Numbered from the stretch's first letter, positions 35,381 through 45,812 are shown. The stretch is DNA of 64,000 nucleotides from Pseudomonas fluorescens NCIMB 11764 (GCF_000293885.2 NZ_CP010945.1:310001-374000); one strand, 5' to 3'. A program made the numbers and translations. The notes: a model not told the origin generated them from the sequence alone.

Positions 35381-36479
35381 AGGATTGGACCGTTACGTAC
35401 TTGAGAAGAAATTCACTGTCTTGCGCCGGCCCGCGGTACACCTCGATGGCGTCCGCCGGCAGCGCCTGATCGATGTAGGTTTCCACCGAAGACACACGGA
35501 TGGCGCGCATGGTCGGGTGGTTGACGAAACTCTGCAATGCCGCCACTTCCGCGCTGCTGGCGCCCCCCATGCGCCAGGACTGTTCGAGCACGCCACTGCG
35601 CTGCAGGCCGTTAGCGTCAAGGCCTTGCGCGATGTCGTAGTTGCGCCGCGACGCGTAGAAGCCGGGATAGGCTTCGTCCGCGGCACTGTCGAACACCTGC
35701 GCCTGGCGGATTGCCAATCGCACCTCATCGGGCAAGTCCAGCTTGAGCAAATCGTCGTAGTCACCCTGCACCACGAGCAGGTTGGACCCTCCATAAACCT
35801 GCTCGCCCTGGGCGTCGCTGGTCAAGTATTGATCACCGCAGTAGCTCAACACTTTGTCGCCGATGAAGCTTTGGCCGACGCTGTGGGTCACCACGTCGGT
35901 CAGGTCCTGTTCCAGCACCACACCTTCGGTGAACAGCGTTTGAGCATCGGGCCTGGCAAGGATTTCGTCGAACTGATCAAGGCTGTTGATCACCTCCTGA
36001 CCCCGCCCGGCACAGGCATGAATCGGCTTCATGCGAATGGGGCCGCTGTAGAGCAAATGTTCCGCCGCAGGGCGCGCATCGTCGAGGGAAAACACGCTGA
36101 GGCCATCCAGCACCACACTGCGCACCCGCTCGGAAAACAGCGGCGACCAACCTTGCGGAGCGTGAGCGTTTTTATTCCGCAGGCCGTGGCTGATGGCTTT
36201 GGTGCAGATGAAATCATGCTCGACGTAGCCACCCCATAAATCCTCCGGTCCGCTGACGCCCAACTGCCGCGCGGCAGCGGCACCGACCAGGGTTTGGGTG
36301 GGCAACAGATAAAGGTCACGACCGCTGTGCAGTTCGGGATCGAAACTGCCACCGAATTTGAGCCCGAGGATCTGCGCCAGCCAACGGGCCAGCGCGCGGT
36401 TGGATTCGACTTCATGTTGTGGCGCGTCGGGGCGCACCGAATGGGCGACTACCAGTTTCTTGCGGTTTGTTGGGGTCAT
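35370..36479 (-). CDS. DUF3182 protein, ATP-grasp-like
   Basis: This 369-residue cytoplasmic protein starts at ATG 36479 with AAGGGGG upstream. The N-terminus (KKLVVAHSVRPDAPQHEVESN) and the later GRDLYLLPTQTLVG, GGYVEHDFICTKAISHGL and YPGFYASRRNYDIAQGLD fit DUF3182. IRMKPIHACAGRGQ followed by LFTEGVVLEQDL resembles the nucleotide-binding lysine loop and hinge of ATP-grasp ligases, and LEQSWRMGGASSAE the catalytic C-terminal strand. A carboxylate-amine ligase role is an inference; no substrate is known. It is co-transcribed with the downstream hydrolase. Confidence 0.85.
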   Translation of the reverse strand: MTPTNRKKLVVAHSVRPDAPQHEVESNRALARWLAQILGLKFGGSFDPELHSGRDLYLLPTQTLVGAAAARQLGVSGPEDLWGGYVEHDFICTKAISHGLRNKNAHAPQGWSPLFSERVRSVVLDGLSVFSLDDARPAAEHLLYSGPIRMKPIHACAGRGQEVINSLDQFDEILARPDAQTLFTEGVVLEQDLTDVVTHSVGQSFIGDKVLSYCGDQYLTSDAQGEQVYGGSNLLVVQGDYDDLLKLDLPDEVRLAIRQAQVFDSAADEAYPGFYASRRNYDIAQGLDANGLQRSGVLEQSWRMGGASSAEVAALQSFVNHPTMRAIRVSSVETYIDQALPADAIEVYRGPAQDSEFLLKYVTVQSYDG

Positions 36480-36684
36480 GCGTCCCCCTTCAATCGGCGC
36501 TCGATGAATGTAGTGGTAGGGGTGCAGAGATCAGGCCAATCGCACCCGGTGTGAAATGAACGGCAAATCAATAAGTTGTTGAAAAGGTGATAGCACTACG
36601 CCTGTCTTATTCTGCACGACACCTGTTTCAGTTCCGGCATTTTGCACGACCCAAGCCATGCTCAGATCCAATGTGGCGTTCGGG

Positions 36685-37680
36685 CTAACGAGCCACGGCT
36701 GCCGTCGGCGAAACGCCAAACCGCGACCGATAATCACTCGGCGCCAGACCCGTTATCTTCTTGAACGTCGCGCGAAAAGCGCTCGGGTCCTGATAACCCA
36801 CGGTCCAGGCAATGTGATCGATGGTGCCGTTGGTGAATTCAAGCATTTCCCGGGCCTTGCCGACCCGCAGGTGCTGACAGTACTCGGTGGGTTTCAACCC
36901 GGTCGCCGCACGGAATCGGCGCAGGAACGTGCGCTCTTCCAGCCCTGCCCGTTCGGCCATCGCCGCCAGCGACACATCAGTCGCCCCGGTGCTTTGCAGC
37001 CAATGCTGTACCTTGAGAATCGAGGCGTCGCCATGGCTGAGGATCGGTGAAAAATTACTGCCGCATTCGCTCGCGCTGTCGCTGTGTTCCACCACCAGAA
37101 AACGCGCCGTGCCGGTGGCGATGCTCGGTCCCAGCAGGCGGTCGACCAGACGCAAACCCAGCTCGGACCAGGCCATTAACCCAGCCGTGGTAATCAGGTC
37201 GCCGTCGTCGACGATCGGTGTATCGGCCTTGAGTCGGATCGCCGGGTAACGCTCGGCGAACGCCTTGGCCGAGGTCCAGTGGGTGGTGGCGCTGCGGCCG
37301 TCGAGCAGGCCGCTTTCGGCCAATAGAATCGAGCCCACGCAGACGCCACCAAGGGTCGCGCCTTGTGCATGTTGCTGCCGAATCCAGCTCAGCAAGCCTT
37401 GCGGCGCCTGGCCTTCGGAAAAACCGGCAATCGACGGCGGGATCAGCACCGCCACCAATGCACCGTCCGGCGCGGGATGGCTGTCGTAGACGCGCTTGGG
37501 TGCCTGACCGCCATCGACTTGCCAATGGCTGACCCGCAACAGCGGCAACTGTGAAGCCTGATAGTCGGCAGCAATCTGGTTCGCCACTCCGAACAAGTCC
37601 GTCAGCCCGTGCACTGCCGCCATCTGCGCGCCCGGATAAATCAGCACGCCCAGCTCGGCGATTGCCCTTTGTGCGTCCAT
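36685..37680 (-). CDS. GlxA-type AraC-family regulator with DJ-1/PfpI domain
   Basis: This 331-residue protein starts at ATG 37680, giving MDAQRAIAELGVLIYPGAQ; a longer in-frame form to 37767 is unlikely. The N-terminal DJ-1/PfpI-like domain includes GGVCVGSILLAESGLLDGRSATTHW with the nucleophile-elbow Cys. The C-terminal AraC DNA-binding domain (about 225-320) has ERTFLRRFRAATGLKP and the second helix-turn-helix IAWTVGYQDPSAFRATFKK. It is divergent from the cysteine hydrolase gene across 101 bases, suggesting that it controls that gene. The inducer is unknown. Confidence 0.9.
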   Translation of the reverse strand: MDAQRAIAELGVLIYPGAQMAAVHGLTDLFGVANQIAADYQASQLPLLRVSHWQVDGGQAPKRVYDSHPAPDGALVAVLIPPSIAGFSEGQAPQGLLSWIRQQHAQGATLGGVCVGSILLAESGLLDGRSATTHWTSAKAFAERYPAIRLKADTPIVDDGDLITTAGLMAWSELGLRLVDRLLGPSIATGTARFLVVEHSDSASECGSNFSPILSHGDASILKVQHWLQSTGATDVSLAAMAERAGLEERTFLRRFRAATGLKPTEYCQHLRVGKAREMLEFTNGTIDHIAWTVGYQDPSAFRATFKKITGLAPSDYRSRFGVSPTAAVAR

Positions 37681-37781
37681 TGTCAGTTTTACCCCTTCTA
37701 TTGTCGGTGCGGCCAATCCTCGGACGGCCTGCCAGAGCCGATACTTCATTCCACACCCAACACCCACTCGAGGAAACAGTC

Positions 37782-38336
37782 ATGGCCAAGCAAGCACTCA
37801 TCGTAGTCGATATCCAAAACGACTACTTCCCCCAAGGCAAGTGGCCGCTGGTCGGTGCGGATGCCGCCGCAGACAACGCCGTACGCCTGATCAAGGCCTT
37901 CCGCGATGCTGGCGATTCGGTGGTGCACATTCGCCACGAATTCACCTCCAACGACGCGCCGTTCTTCACTCCGGGCTCCGAAGGCGCGAAGCTGCACCCC
38001 AAAGTTCTCAACCGAGCCGACGAGCCGGTGGTGCTCAAGCATTTCGTGAACTCGTTCCGCGAAACCGAACTGAAGTCGATCCTCGACGAACAAGACATCA
38101 AGGAACTGGTGGTGATCGGCAGCATGAGCCACATGTGCATCGACGGCATTACCCGCGCAGCCGCCGACATGGGTTACACCGTCACGGTCATTCATGACGC
38201 CTGTGCCTCACGTGACCTGGAGTTCAACGGCCTCACCGTTCCGGCGGCCCACGTTCACGCCGCGTTCATGTCGGCCTTGGGTTTCGCCTATGCCAGCGTG
38301 GTGTCCACCGACGAGTTCCTGGCGGCGCATCACTGA
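37782..38336 (+). CDS. Isochorismatase-family cysteine hydrolase
   Basis: This 184-residue hydrolase starts at ATG 37782 with GAGGAAA upstream. The catalytic triad is visible: D10 in ALIVVDIQNDYF, K86 in VVLKHFVNSF and C119 in GSMSHMCIDG. The cis-peptide region precedes the Cys. The family includes nicotinamidases, isochorismatases and N-carbamoyl-amino-acid hydrolases; FVNSFRET and the C-terminal TVPAAHVHAAF match the generic cysteine-hydrolase group rather than PncA. It lies divergent from a GlxA-type regulator. The substrate is likely an amide. Confidence 0.9.
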   Translation: MAKQALIVVDIQNDYFPQGKWPLVGADAAADNAVRLIKAFRDAGDSVVHIRHEFTSNDAPFFTPGSEGAKLHPKVLNRADEPVVLKHFVNSFRETELKSILDEQDIKELVVIGSMSHMCIDGITRAAADMGYTVTVIHDACASRDLEFNGLTVPAAHVHAAFMSALGFAYASVVSTDEFLAAHH

Positions 38337-38523
38337 TCAACGCTTGCGCGTCGGGTGCTGCCACCCGACGCTCCCGAAACACAGAAAGCCCGGTGCCGTG
38401 CATCGGGCGTTTGGGGTGAAACAGGTGCAAACCTGTCTCGGGACTGGACAACCACAAGACTTACCGCCGAAAAGCCGGATAATGGCGGCCAAATCGTCTA
38501 GCCCGTTATTCTGGTAATCCCCC

Positions 38524-40728
38524 ATGGAAATCAAGGTCAACTTTCTCGACAACCTTCGGCTTGAAGCCAAGTTCGACGACTTCACGGTGGTGGCCGATCA
38601 ACCTATCCGCTACAAGGGCGATGGCTCGGCACCGGGTCCGTTCGACTACTTCCTGGCTTCGTCGGCGCTGTGTGCGGCGTACTTTGTGAAGTTGTATTGC
38701 AGCACCCGCAATATCCCCACGGATAACATCCGCCTGTCGCAGAACAACATTGTTGACCCGGAAAACCGCTACAACCAGATTTTCAAGATCCAGGTCGAGC
38801 TGCCGGCGGACATCTCCGACAAGGACCGCCAGGGCATCCTGCGCTCCATCGACCGCTGCACCGTGAAAAAAGTGGTGCAAGCCGGGCCTGAGTTTGTGAT
38901 CGAAGAAGTGGACAACCTCGACGCCGATGCCCAGGCATTGTTGATGCCTGCTTCCAGTTCAGAGGCGAGCACTTATATTGCCGGCAAGGATCTGCCGGTG
39001 GAGCAAACCATCGCCAACATGTCGGCCATTCTGGCAGACCTGGGGATGAAGATCGAAATCGCCTCGTGGCGCAATATCGTGCCCAATGTGTGGTCGCTGC
39101 ATATCCGCGATGCGCACTCGCCAATGTGCTTTACCAACGGCAAGGGCGCGACCAAGGAAGGCGCGCTGGCCTCGGCGCTGGGCGAGTTTATCGAGCGACT
39201 GAACTGCAACTTCTTCTATAACGACCAGTTCTGGGGCGAAGACATCGCCAACGCTGCGTTTGTGCACTACCCGGACGAACGCTGGTTCCAGCCTGGCCGT
39301 AAAGATGCGTTGCCCGCCGACATTCTCGACGAGTACTGCCTGAAGATTTACAACCGCGACGGCGAGCTGCGTGGTTCTCATCTGATCGATACCAACTCGG
39401 GTAATGAAGAGCGCGGCATCTGCTCGCTACCGTATGTGCGTCAGTCGGACGGTGAAGTGGTTTATTTCCCGTCCAACCTGATTGAAAACCTGTTCCTGAG
39501 CAACGGCATGAGTGCCGGTAACACGCTGGCCGAAGCCCAGGTGCAGTGCCTGTCGGAGATCTTCGAGCGCGCGGTCAAACGCGAAATCATCGAAGGTGAA
39601 TTTGCACTGCCGGATGTGCCGGCCCACGTGCTGGCGAAGTACCCCGCAATTCTGGCCGGCATTCAGGCGCTGGAAGAACAAGGGTTCCCCGTGCTGGTGA
39701 AGGATGCGTCCCTGGGGGGTGAGTTCCCGGTGATGTGCGTCACGCTGATGAACCCGCGTACCGGCGGTGTGTTTGCCTCGTTCGGCGCGCACCCGAGCCT
39801 GGAAGTGGCGCTGGAACGCAGCCTGACCGAATTGCTTCAGGGCCGCAGTTTCGAAGGCCTCAACGACTTGCCACAGCCGACGTTTGAAGGTCATGCGGTG
39901 ACCGAGCCGAATAACTTCGTCGAGCACTTCATCGACTCCAGCGGCGTGGTGTCGTGGCGCTTCTTCAGCTCAAAGTCGGATTACGAATTCGTGGAGTGGG
40001 ACTTCTCCGGCCAGGGTGAAAACTCGAATACCGAAGAAGCCGCAACCTTGTTCGGCATTCTCGAAGGCATGGGCAAGGAAGTGTACATGGCGGTGTACGA
40101 GCATATCGGCGCGACGGCCTGCCGCATCCTGGTGCCGGACTATTCGGAAATTTATCCGGTAGACGATCTGATCTGGGATAACACCAACAAAGCGCTGTTC
40201 TTCCGCGCCGACATCCTGAACCTGCATCGCCTGGACGAGGCCGAACTGCAGGCACTGGCAGAGCGTCTGGTGGAAAGCGAGCTGGACGACTACACCGACA
40301 TCACCAGTCTGATCGGCATCGAATTTGACGACAATACCGCCTGGGGTCAGCTGACGATCCTGGAATTGAAGCTGATGATTTATCTCGCCTTGCAGCAATT
40401 TGAAGAGGCGAAAGAAGCGGTGGAGATGTTCCTGCAGTACAACGACAACACGGTTGAGCGTGGCTTGTTCTATCAGGCCGTCAATGTGGTGCTGGAGATG
40501 AAACTGGACGAAGACCTGGAACTGGAGGACTACGAGGCCAACTTCCGCCGGATGTTCGGCAACGAGCGGATGGATGCAGCGATCGGCTCGGTGGACGGCA
40601 GCGTACGCTTCCATGGCTTGACGCCGACCAGCATGAAACTGGAGGGGCTCGACCGCCACCTGCGGTTGATCGACAGCTACAAAAAGCTGCACACGGCGCG
40701 GGCCAATGTGACCCCTTTATCCCGCTAA
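38524..40728 (+). CDS. OsmC-YcaO fusion protein
   Basis: This 734-residue protein starts at ATG 38524. The first 140 residues are an OsmC-like domain (DNLRLEAKFDDFTVVADQP, PGPFDYFLASSALCAAYFVK with its peroxidatic-type Cys, and a second region CTVKKVVQ). A YcaO domain follows (about 160-560): GATKEGALASALGEFIERLNC carries the ATP/Mg-binding glutamates, and NTLAEAQVQCLSEIFERAVK a second acidic site. A C-terminal helical region (LKLMIYLALQQFEEAKEAV) resembles tetratricopeptide repeats. E. coli YcaO assists RimO in methylthiolation of S12. Not an azoline-peptide YcaO: no proline-rich tail and no precursor gene. It stands alone. Confidence 0.92.
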   Translation: MEIKVNFLDNLRLEAKFDDFTVVADQPIRYKGDGSAPGPFDYFLASSALCAAYFVKLYCSTRNIPTDNIRLSQNNIVDPENRYNQIFKIQVELPADISDKDRQGILRSIDRCTVKKVVQAGPEFVIEEVDNLDADAQALLMPASSSEASTYIAGKDLPVEQTIANMSAILADLGMKIEIASWRNIVPNVWSLHIRDAHSPMCFTNGKGATKEGALASALGEFIERLNCNFFYNDQFWGEDIANAAFVHYPDERWFQPGRKDALPADILDEYCLKIYNRDGELRGSHLIDTNSGNEERGICSLPYVRQSDGEVVYFPSNLIENLFLSNGMSAGNTLAEAQVQCLSEIFERAVKREIIEGEFALPDVPAHVLAKYPAILAGIQALEEQGFPVLVKDASLGGEFPVMCVTLMNPRTGGVFASFGAHPSLEVALERSLTELLQGRSFEGLNDLPQPTFEGHAVTEPNNFVEHFIDSSGVVSWRFFSSKSDYEFVEWDFSGQGENSNTEEAATLFGILEGMGKEVYMAVYEHIGATACRILVPDYSEIYPVDDLIWDNTNKALFFRADILNLHRLDEAELQALAERLVESELDDYTDITSLIGIEFDDNTAWGQLTILELKLMIYLALQQFEEAKEAVEMFLQYNDNTVERGLFYQAVNVVLEMKLDEDLELEDYEANFRRMFGNERMDAAIGSVDGSVRFHGLTPTSMKLEGLDRHLRLIDSYKKLHTARANVTPLSR

Positions 40729-40737
40729 CAGCGTCCA

Positions 40738-40776
40738 CAAAAAAGCGAAGCCAGATCACTGGCTTCGCTTTTTTTG
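40738..40776. terminator. Bidirectional rho-independent terminator
   Basis: The stem AAGCGAAGCCAG/CTGGCTTCGCTT has a 4-base loop, A-run on the left and a seven-T run on the right. It sits between the convergent ycaO-like and ssb genes and can serve both. Confidence 0.95.
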
Positions 40777-40798
40777 TTACTGACTGAATAGCCGCTTC

Positions 40799-41326
40799 TT
40801 AGAACGGGATATCGTCATCAAAGCTGTCGAAATCCGGAGCCGGCTGAGGAGCGGCCTGCTGCTGTGGAGCCGGACGCGACTGTTGAGGTGCCGACGACTG
40901 TTGCGGACGCGGAGCCTGCTGGCGTGGAGCCGGGGCGGACTGCTGATAGTTGTTGCCCCCGCCTTGTTGGTCGCCCTGCTGTGGACGGCCACCGAGCAGT
41001 TGCATGGTGCCTTGCATGTCGACCACGATTTCAGTGGTGTAACGCTTGATACCGTCTTTTTCCCACTCGCGGGTCTGCAGCTTGCCTTCGATGTAGACCT
41101 GCGAACCTTTACGCAGGTACTCGCCGGCGATTTCCGCTACCTTGCCGAACATCGACACACGGTGCCATTCAGTCTTCTCGACTTTCTGGCCGGTTTGCTT
41201 GTCGGTCCACTGTTCGCTGGTCGCCAGACTCAGGTTGGTCACGGCGTTACCGTTAGGCAAGTAGCGAACTTCGGGATCCTGGCCGCAAGTGCCGACCAAT
41301 ATGACTTTGTTAACCCCACGGGCCAT
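40799..41326 (-). CDS. ssb: Single-stranded DNA-binding protein
   Basis: This 175-residue protein starts at ATG 41326 with TAGGAG upstream. The OB-fold (1-110) begins [22 protein letters not shown] and includes [23 protein letters not shown] Gln/Pro-rich linker (about 115-165) is followed by the acidic tip [11 protein letters not shown], which docks repair and replication partners. It lies next to uvrA, as in E. coli, with one MFS gene between them on its own strand; the ssb ATG is 10 bases after that MFS stop. Confidence 0.97.
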   Translation of the reverse strand: MARGVNKVILVGTCGQDPEVRYLPNGNAVTNLSLATSEQWTDKQTGQKVEKTEWHRVSMFGKVAEIAGEYLRKGSQVYIEGKLQTREWEKDGIKRYTTEIVVDMQGTMQLLGGRPQQGDQQGGGNNYQQSAPAPRQQAPRPQQSSAPQQSRPAPQQQAAPQPAPDFDSFDDDIPF

Positions 41327-41335
41327 AACGTTCTC

Positions 41336-42733
41336 CTAGGCTACGCACGCTGCCCCGGCCGGGTTGTTCACCAGGCGCTCAAGGGTGGTGCGATCCAATA
41401 GTTCGGTGTCCAATTTTATGTAAATCGCCGCTTCATCTTCGACGATTACTGCATCTGTTACCCCTACGACGGCCTTCAGGCGCTCGACCAGACCCGCTTC
41501 GCGGATCGCCTCGGGCGACAACGGCAAGCGCAGGCTCGTCACGTAAGGTGGTTCGCGCATGGTAACAGCAAAGGCCAGCCAGAGGGCAGCCAGGCCGGCG
41601 CATCCGAGGAATACCGCCGACAAACCGCCGTGCTGGAACATCCAGCCGCCGAGGATCCCGCCCAGCGCCGAACCGAGGAACTGGCTGGTGGAATAAACCC
41701 CCATCGCCGTGCCCTTGCCGCCCGCCGGTGAAACCTTGCTGATCAGCGATGGCAACGAAGCTTCCAGCAGATTGAACGCGGTAAAGAACACCACCGTCCC
41801 GATCACCAGAGCCCGCAAGCTATCGCCGAACTGCCAGAAGAATAGCTCAGTGAGCATCAGCGTCAGCACCGCGCCCAATAAAACTCGTTTCATTTTGCGT
41901 TTCTTCTCGCCGTAGATAATGAACGGGATCATGGCGAAGAAAGAAATCAGCAGCGCAGTCAAATAGACCCACCAGTGCTGCTCTTTGGGCAGCCCGGCTT
42001 TTTCGACCAGGGCCAATGGCAACGCCACGAAGCTCGACATCAACATCGCGTGCAACACAAAAATGCCCAGGTCCAGGCGCAGCAGGTCCGGGTGCTTGAG
42101 CGTCGGCATCAGCGCCTGACGCGCGACGCCGGACTCGCGATGCTGCAACGGCCCGGTGGAGCGCGGCACCATGAACATCACGATCACGATGCCAAACAGC
42201 GCCATGCCACCGGTGGCGAAAAACAATCCGGACAGGCCGAAAGCGCGGGTCAGCAACGGTCCTACCACCATGGCGACCGCGAACGACAGACCGATCGTCA
42301 TGCCGATCATGGCCATGGCTTTGGTCCGATGCTGTTCGCGGGTCAGGTCTGACAGCAACGCCATCACGGCCGCGGAAATGGCCCCGGCGCCTTGCAGGAT
42401 TCGTCCGGCGATAACGCCCCAGATCGAATCGGCATTGGCCGCCAGCACGCTGCCGAGGGCGAAGACGATCAGCCCCAGGTAAATCACCGGGCGACGCCCG
42501 ATGCGGTCGGAAATGAAACCGAAAGGGATCTGGAAAATCGCCTGGGTCAGGCCGTAAGCGCCAATCGCCAGCCCGATCAGGGCCGGGGTCGCTCCCGCCA
42601 GATCCATCCCATAGGTCGCCAATACCGGCAACACCATGAACATGCCAAGCATACGGAAGGCGAACACAAGGGCCAGACCGCTTGCTGCGCGGGTCTCACT
42701 GCCACTCATGCGTTCGCTGTGGGGATCGTGCAT
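41336..42733 (-). CDS. MFS transporter with C-terminal YAM domain (YajR-like)
   Basis: This 465-residue protein starts at ATG 42733. Twelve spans are predicted, with motif A FGFISDRIGRRPVIYLGL in loop 2-3. The last 65 residues (LSPEAIREAGLVERLKAVVGVTDAVIVEDEAAIYIKLD onward) form a small alpha/beta domain resembling the ferredoxin-like YAM domain of E. coli YajR. The transported compound is unknown; proton-driven drug efflux is typical. It precedes ssb by 9 bases and diverges from uvrA, an order conserved in Pseudomonas. Confidence 0.92.
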   Translation of the reverse strand: MHDPHSERMSGSETRAASGLALVFAFRMLGMFMVLPVLATYGMDLAGATPALIGLAIGAYGLTQAIFQIPFGFISDRIGRRPVIYLGLIVFALGSVLAANADSIWGVIAGRILQGAGAISAAVMALLSDLTREQHRTKAMAMIGMTIGLSFAVAMVVGPLLTRAFGLSGLFFATGGMALFGIVIVMFMVPRSTGPLQHRESGVARQALMPTLKHPDLLRLDLGIFVLHAMLMSSFVALPLALVEKAGLPKEQHWWVYLTALLISFFAMIPFIIYGEKKRKMKRVLLGAVLTLMLTELFFWQFGDSLRALVIGTVVFFTAFNLLEASLPSLISKVSPAGGKGTAMGVYSTSQFLGSALGGILGGWMFQHGGLSAVFLGCAGLAALWLAFAVTMREPPYVTSLRLPLSPEAIREAGLVERLKAVVGVTDAVIVEDEAAIYIKLDTELLDRTTLERLVNNPAGAACVA

Positions 42734-42924
42734 GGAAAAACCTCATGTGAACCGGCGGCGATTCTACCAGTCCCATCGATTGACAGGGTATATCGCGACG
42801 CTTTGACGCGCTCCGCTGACAGACTCTTCATGTACGACAGTCATCCACTCGTTTGATAGTGTGCATCCATCCAGTATTTGGCCGTATACTCCTACGTTTT
42901 CGACGCCCGCCGAGCGAGGCCACT

Positions 42925-45759
42925 TTGGACAAGATCCTGATTCGTGGGGCCCGAACCCACAACCTGAAGAACATCGACCTGACCCTGCCGCGGGACAAAC
43001 TGATCGTCATCACCGGCCTGTCCGGATCCGGCAAATCGTCCCTGGCATTCGACACGCTGTACGCCGAAGGCCAGCGCCGCTATGTCGAATCGCTGTCGGC
43101 CTATGCCCGGCAGTTTTTGTCGATGATGGAAAAACCGGACGTCGACACCATTGAAGGCCTGTCGCCAGCCATTTCCATCGAACAGAAGTCGACTTCGCAT
43201 AACCCGCGTTCGACCGTCGGCACCATCACCGAAATCTACGACTACCTGCGCCTGCTTTACGCTCGCGTGGGTATTCCGCGTTGCCCGGATCACGACATTC
43301 CGCTGGAAGCACAGACGGTCAGCCAGATGGTTGACCTGGTCCTCGCGCAGCCGGAGGGCAGCAAGCTGATGCTGCTGGCGCCGGTGATTCGCGAGCGCAA
43401 AGGTGAACATCTTTCAGTGTTCGAAGAACTGCGGGCCCAGGGCTTTGTGCGGGCCAGGGTCAACGGCAGGATCTGCGAACTGGATGAGCTGCCGAAGCTG
43501 GATAAACAAAAGAAGCATTCGATTGATGTAATAGTCGACCGCTTCAAAGTCCGCGCCGACCTGCAACAGCGCCTCGCCGAATCGTTCGAGACCGCGCTGA
43601 AGCTGGCGGACGGCATTGCGCTGGTTGCGCCGATGGACGATGAGCCGGGTGAAGAAATCATCTTCTCCGCGCGCTTCGCCTGCCCGATTTGCGGCCACGC
43701 CATCAGCGAGCTGGAACCCAAACTGTTCTCCTTCAACAACCCGGCCGGCGCCTGTCCGACGTGCGACGGCTTGGGCGTGAAGCAGTTCTTCGACATCAAG
43801 CGACTGGTCAATGGTGAACTGACCCTGGCCGAGGGCGCGATTCGCGGCTGGGACAGGCGCAACGTCTATTACTTCCAGATGCTCGGGTCGCTGGCGTCGC
43901 ACTACAAGTTCAGCCTCGAAGTGCCGTTCAATGAACTGCCCGCCGATCAGCAGAAGTTCATCCTGCACGGCAGTGGCTCGCAGAACGTCGACTTCAAGTA
44001 CCTGAACGACCGTGGCGACATCGTCAAACGTTCGCACCCGTTCGAAGGCATCGTACCGAACCTGGAGCGTCGCTACCGCGAAACCGAATCGGCCTCCGTG
44101 CGCGAGGAACTGGCCAAGTTCCTCAGTACCCAGCCGTGCCCGGATTGCCGTGGCACCCGCCTGCGTCGTGAGGCACGACACGTCTGGGTCGGCGAGAAGA
44201 CTTTGCCGGCCGTCACCAATCTGCCGATTGGCGATGCGTGCGAATACTTCGGTGTACTGAAACTGACCGGGCGTCGCGGCGAAATTGCCGACAAGATCCT
44301 CAAGGAAATCCGTGAGCGCCTGCAGTTCCTGGTCAACGTCGGTCTCGACTACCTGTCGCTGGATCGCAGTGCCGACACGTTGTCTGGCGGTGAAGCTCAG
44401 CGGATTCGCCTGGCCAGTCAGATCGGTGCCGGTCTGGTTGGCGTTCTGTACATCCTCGATGAACCGTCGATTGGTCTGCATCAGCGCGACAACGATCGGC
44501 TGCTGGGCACGCTCAAGCACCTGCGCGATATCGGCAACACGGTGATCGTGGTCGAGCACGATGAAGATGCGATTCGCCTGGCTGACTATGTGGTGGATAT
44601 CGGTCCGGGTGCCGGCGTGCATGGCGGGCATATCGTCGCCGAAGGCACGCCGGCCGAGGTCATGGCTCATCCTGATTCGTTGACCGGCAAATACTTGTCC
44701 GGCCGGGTGAAAATCGCCGTACCGGCCAAACGCACACCGCGCAACAAGAAGTTGTCGTTGTCCCTCAAGGGGGCGCGCGGCAACAACCTGCGTAACGTCG
44801 ATCTGGACATTCCGATCGGTCTGCTGACCTGTGTCACCGGCGTGTCTGGCTCGGGTAAATCGACGCTGATCAACAACACACTGTTTCCTTTGAGCGCGAC
44901 GGCACTCAACGGTGCAACGACGCTTGAGGCTGCGGCTCACGACAGCATCAAAGGGCTGGAGCATCTGGACAAGGTCGTCGACATCGACCAAAGCCCGATT
45001 GGCCGCACCCCGCGCTCCAACCCGGCGACGTACACCGGGTTATTCACACCGATTCGCGAACTGTTCGCCGGCGTGCCGGAATCCCGTTCGCGCGGTTACG
45101 GGCCGGGGCGTTTCTCCTTCAACGTGAAGGGCGGACGCTGCGAGGCCTGTCAGGGCGACGGCTTGATCAAGGTTGAAATGCACTTCCTGCCGGACATCTA
45201 TGTTCCGTGCGATGTCTGCAAGAGCAAGCGCTACAACCGTGAAACGCTTGAGATCAAGTACAAGGGCAAGAGCATCCATGAAACCCTTGAGATGACCATC
45301 GAAGAAGCTCGGGTGTTTTTTGACGCAGTTCCGGCACTGGCGCGCAAGCTTCAGACACTGATGGATGTCGGCCTGTCGTACATCAAGCTCGGGCAATCGG
45401 CGACCACGCTGTCCGGTGGTGAAGCGCAGCGGGTGAAACTGTCCCGCGAACTGTCCAAGCGCGATACCGGCAAGACGCTGTATATCCTCGATGAACCGAC
45501 TACCGGTTTGCACTTCGCGGATATCCAGCAACTGCTCGACGTGTTGCATCGACTGCGCGACCACGGCAACACCGTGGTGGTGATCGAGCACAACCTGGAC
45601 GTGATCAAGACAGCTGACTGGCTGGTGGATCTTGGACCGGAAGGGGGCTCCAAAGGCGGGCAGATCATTGCGGTCGGCACGCCAGAGGAAGTCTCCGAGA
45701 TGAAGCAGTCTCACACCGGTTTCTACCTCAAGCCATTGCTGGCTCGCGACAAGGCCTGA
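42925..45759 (+). CDS. uvrA: UvrABC excision nuclease subunit A
   Basis: This 944-residue damage-recognition ATPase of nucleotide excision repair starts at TTG 42925. That start gives the invariant [19 protein letters not shown] and has GAGG six bases upstream; an ATG-less extension to 42853 would make the protein too long. Two ABC modules are seen: Walker [10 protein letters not shown] (about residue 32) and GVSGSGKST (about 640); signatures [13 protein letters not shown] and [12 protein letters not shown]. Zinc modules: CPICGHAI...CPTCDG and CEACQGDG...CDVCKS. I could not find a convincing LexA box in the 190-base divergent gap. Confidence 0.97.
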   Translation: MDKILIRGARTHNLKNIDLTLPRDKLIVITGLSGSGKSSLAFDTLYAEGQRRYVESLSAYARQFLSMMEKPDVDTIEGLSPAISIEQKSTSHNPRSTVGTITEIYDYLRLLYARVGIPRCPDHDIPLEAQTVSQMVDLVLAQPEGSKLMLLAPVIRERKGEHLSVFEELRAQGFVRARVNGRICELDELPKLDKQKKHSIDVIVDRFKVRADLQQRLAESFETALKLADGIALVAPMDDEPGEEIIFSARFACPICGHAISELEPKLFSFNNPAGACPTCDGLGVKQFFDIKRLVNGELTLAEGAIRGWDRRNVYYFQMLGSLASHYKFSLEVPFNELPADQQKFILHGSGSQNVDFKYLNDRGDIVKRSHPFEGIVPNLERRYRETESASVREELAKFLSTQPCPDCRGTRLRREARHVWVGEKTLPAVTNLPIGDACEYFGVLKLTGRRGEIADKILKEIRERLQFLVNVGLDYLSLDRSADTLSGGEAQRIRLASQIGAGLVGVLYILDEPSIGLHQRDNDRLLGTLKHLRDIGNTVIVVEHDEDAIRLADYVVDIGPGAGVHGGHIVAEGTPAEVMAHPDSLTGKYLSGRVKIAVPAKRTPRNKKLSLSLKGARGNNLRNVDLDIPIGLLTCVTGVSGSGKSTLINNTLFPLSATALNGATTLEAAAHDSIKGLEHLDKVVDIDQSPIGRTPRSNPATYTGLFTPIRELFAGVPESRSRGYGPGRFSFNVKGGRCEACQGDGLIKVEMHFLPDIYVPCDVCKSKRYNRETLEIKYKGKSIHETLEMTIEEARVFFDAVPALARKLQTLMDVGLSYIKLGQSATTLSGGEAQRVKLSRELSKRDTGKTLYILDEPTTGLHFADIQQLLDVLHRLRDHGNTVVVIEHNLDVIKTADWLVDLGPEGGSKGGQIIAVGTPEEVSEMKQSHTGFYLKPLLARDKA

Positions 45760-45770
45760 ATCAGGCCCAT

Positions 45771-45812
45771 GAAAAAGCCCCTGTCACTTTGTCGATGACA
45801 GGGGCTTTTTTG
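45771..45812. terminator. Bidirectional rho-independent terminator
   Basis: The stem AAAAAGCCCCTGTCA/TGACAGGGGCTTTTTT ends in a T-run 12 bases after the uvrA stop. It lies in the convergent gap to bfr and can end both messages. Confidence 0.95.

Noticed and set aside
38524..40728. YcaO protein as part of a thiazole/oxazole peptide cluster.
   Set aside because: No precursor peptide, dehydrogenase, protease or exporter gene is adjacent, and the OsmC-fused type belongs with the housekeeping YcaO group.
42734..42924. Possible LexA box between the MFS gene and uvrA.
   Set aside because: The best candidates (around 42828-42843 and 42880-42900) have only one half-site of CTGT-N8-ACAG.
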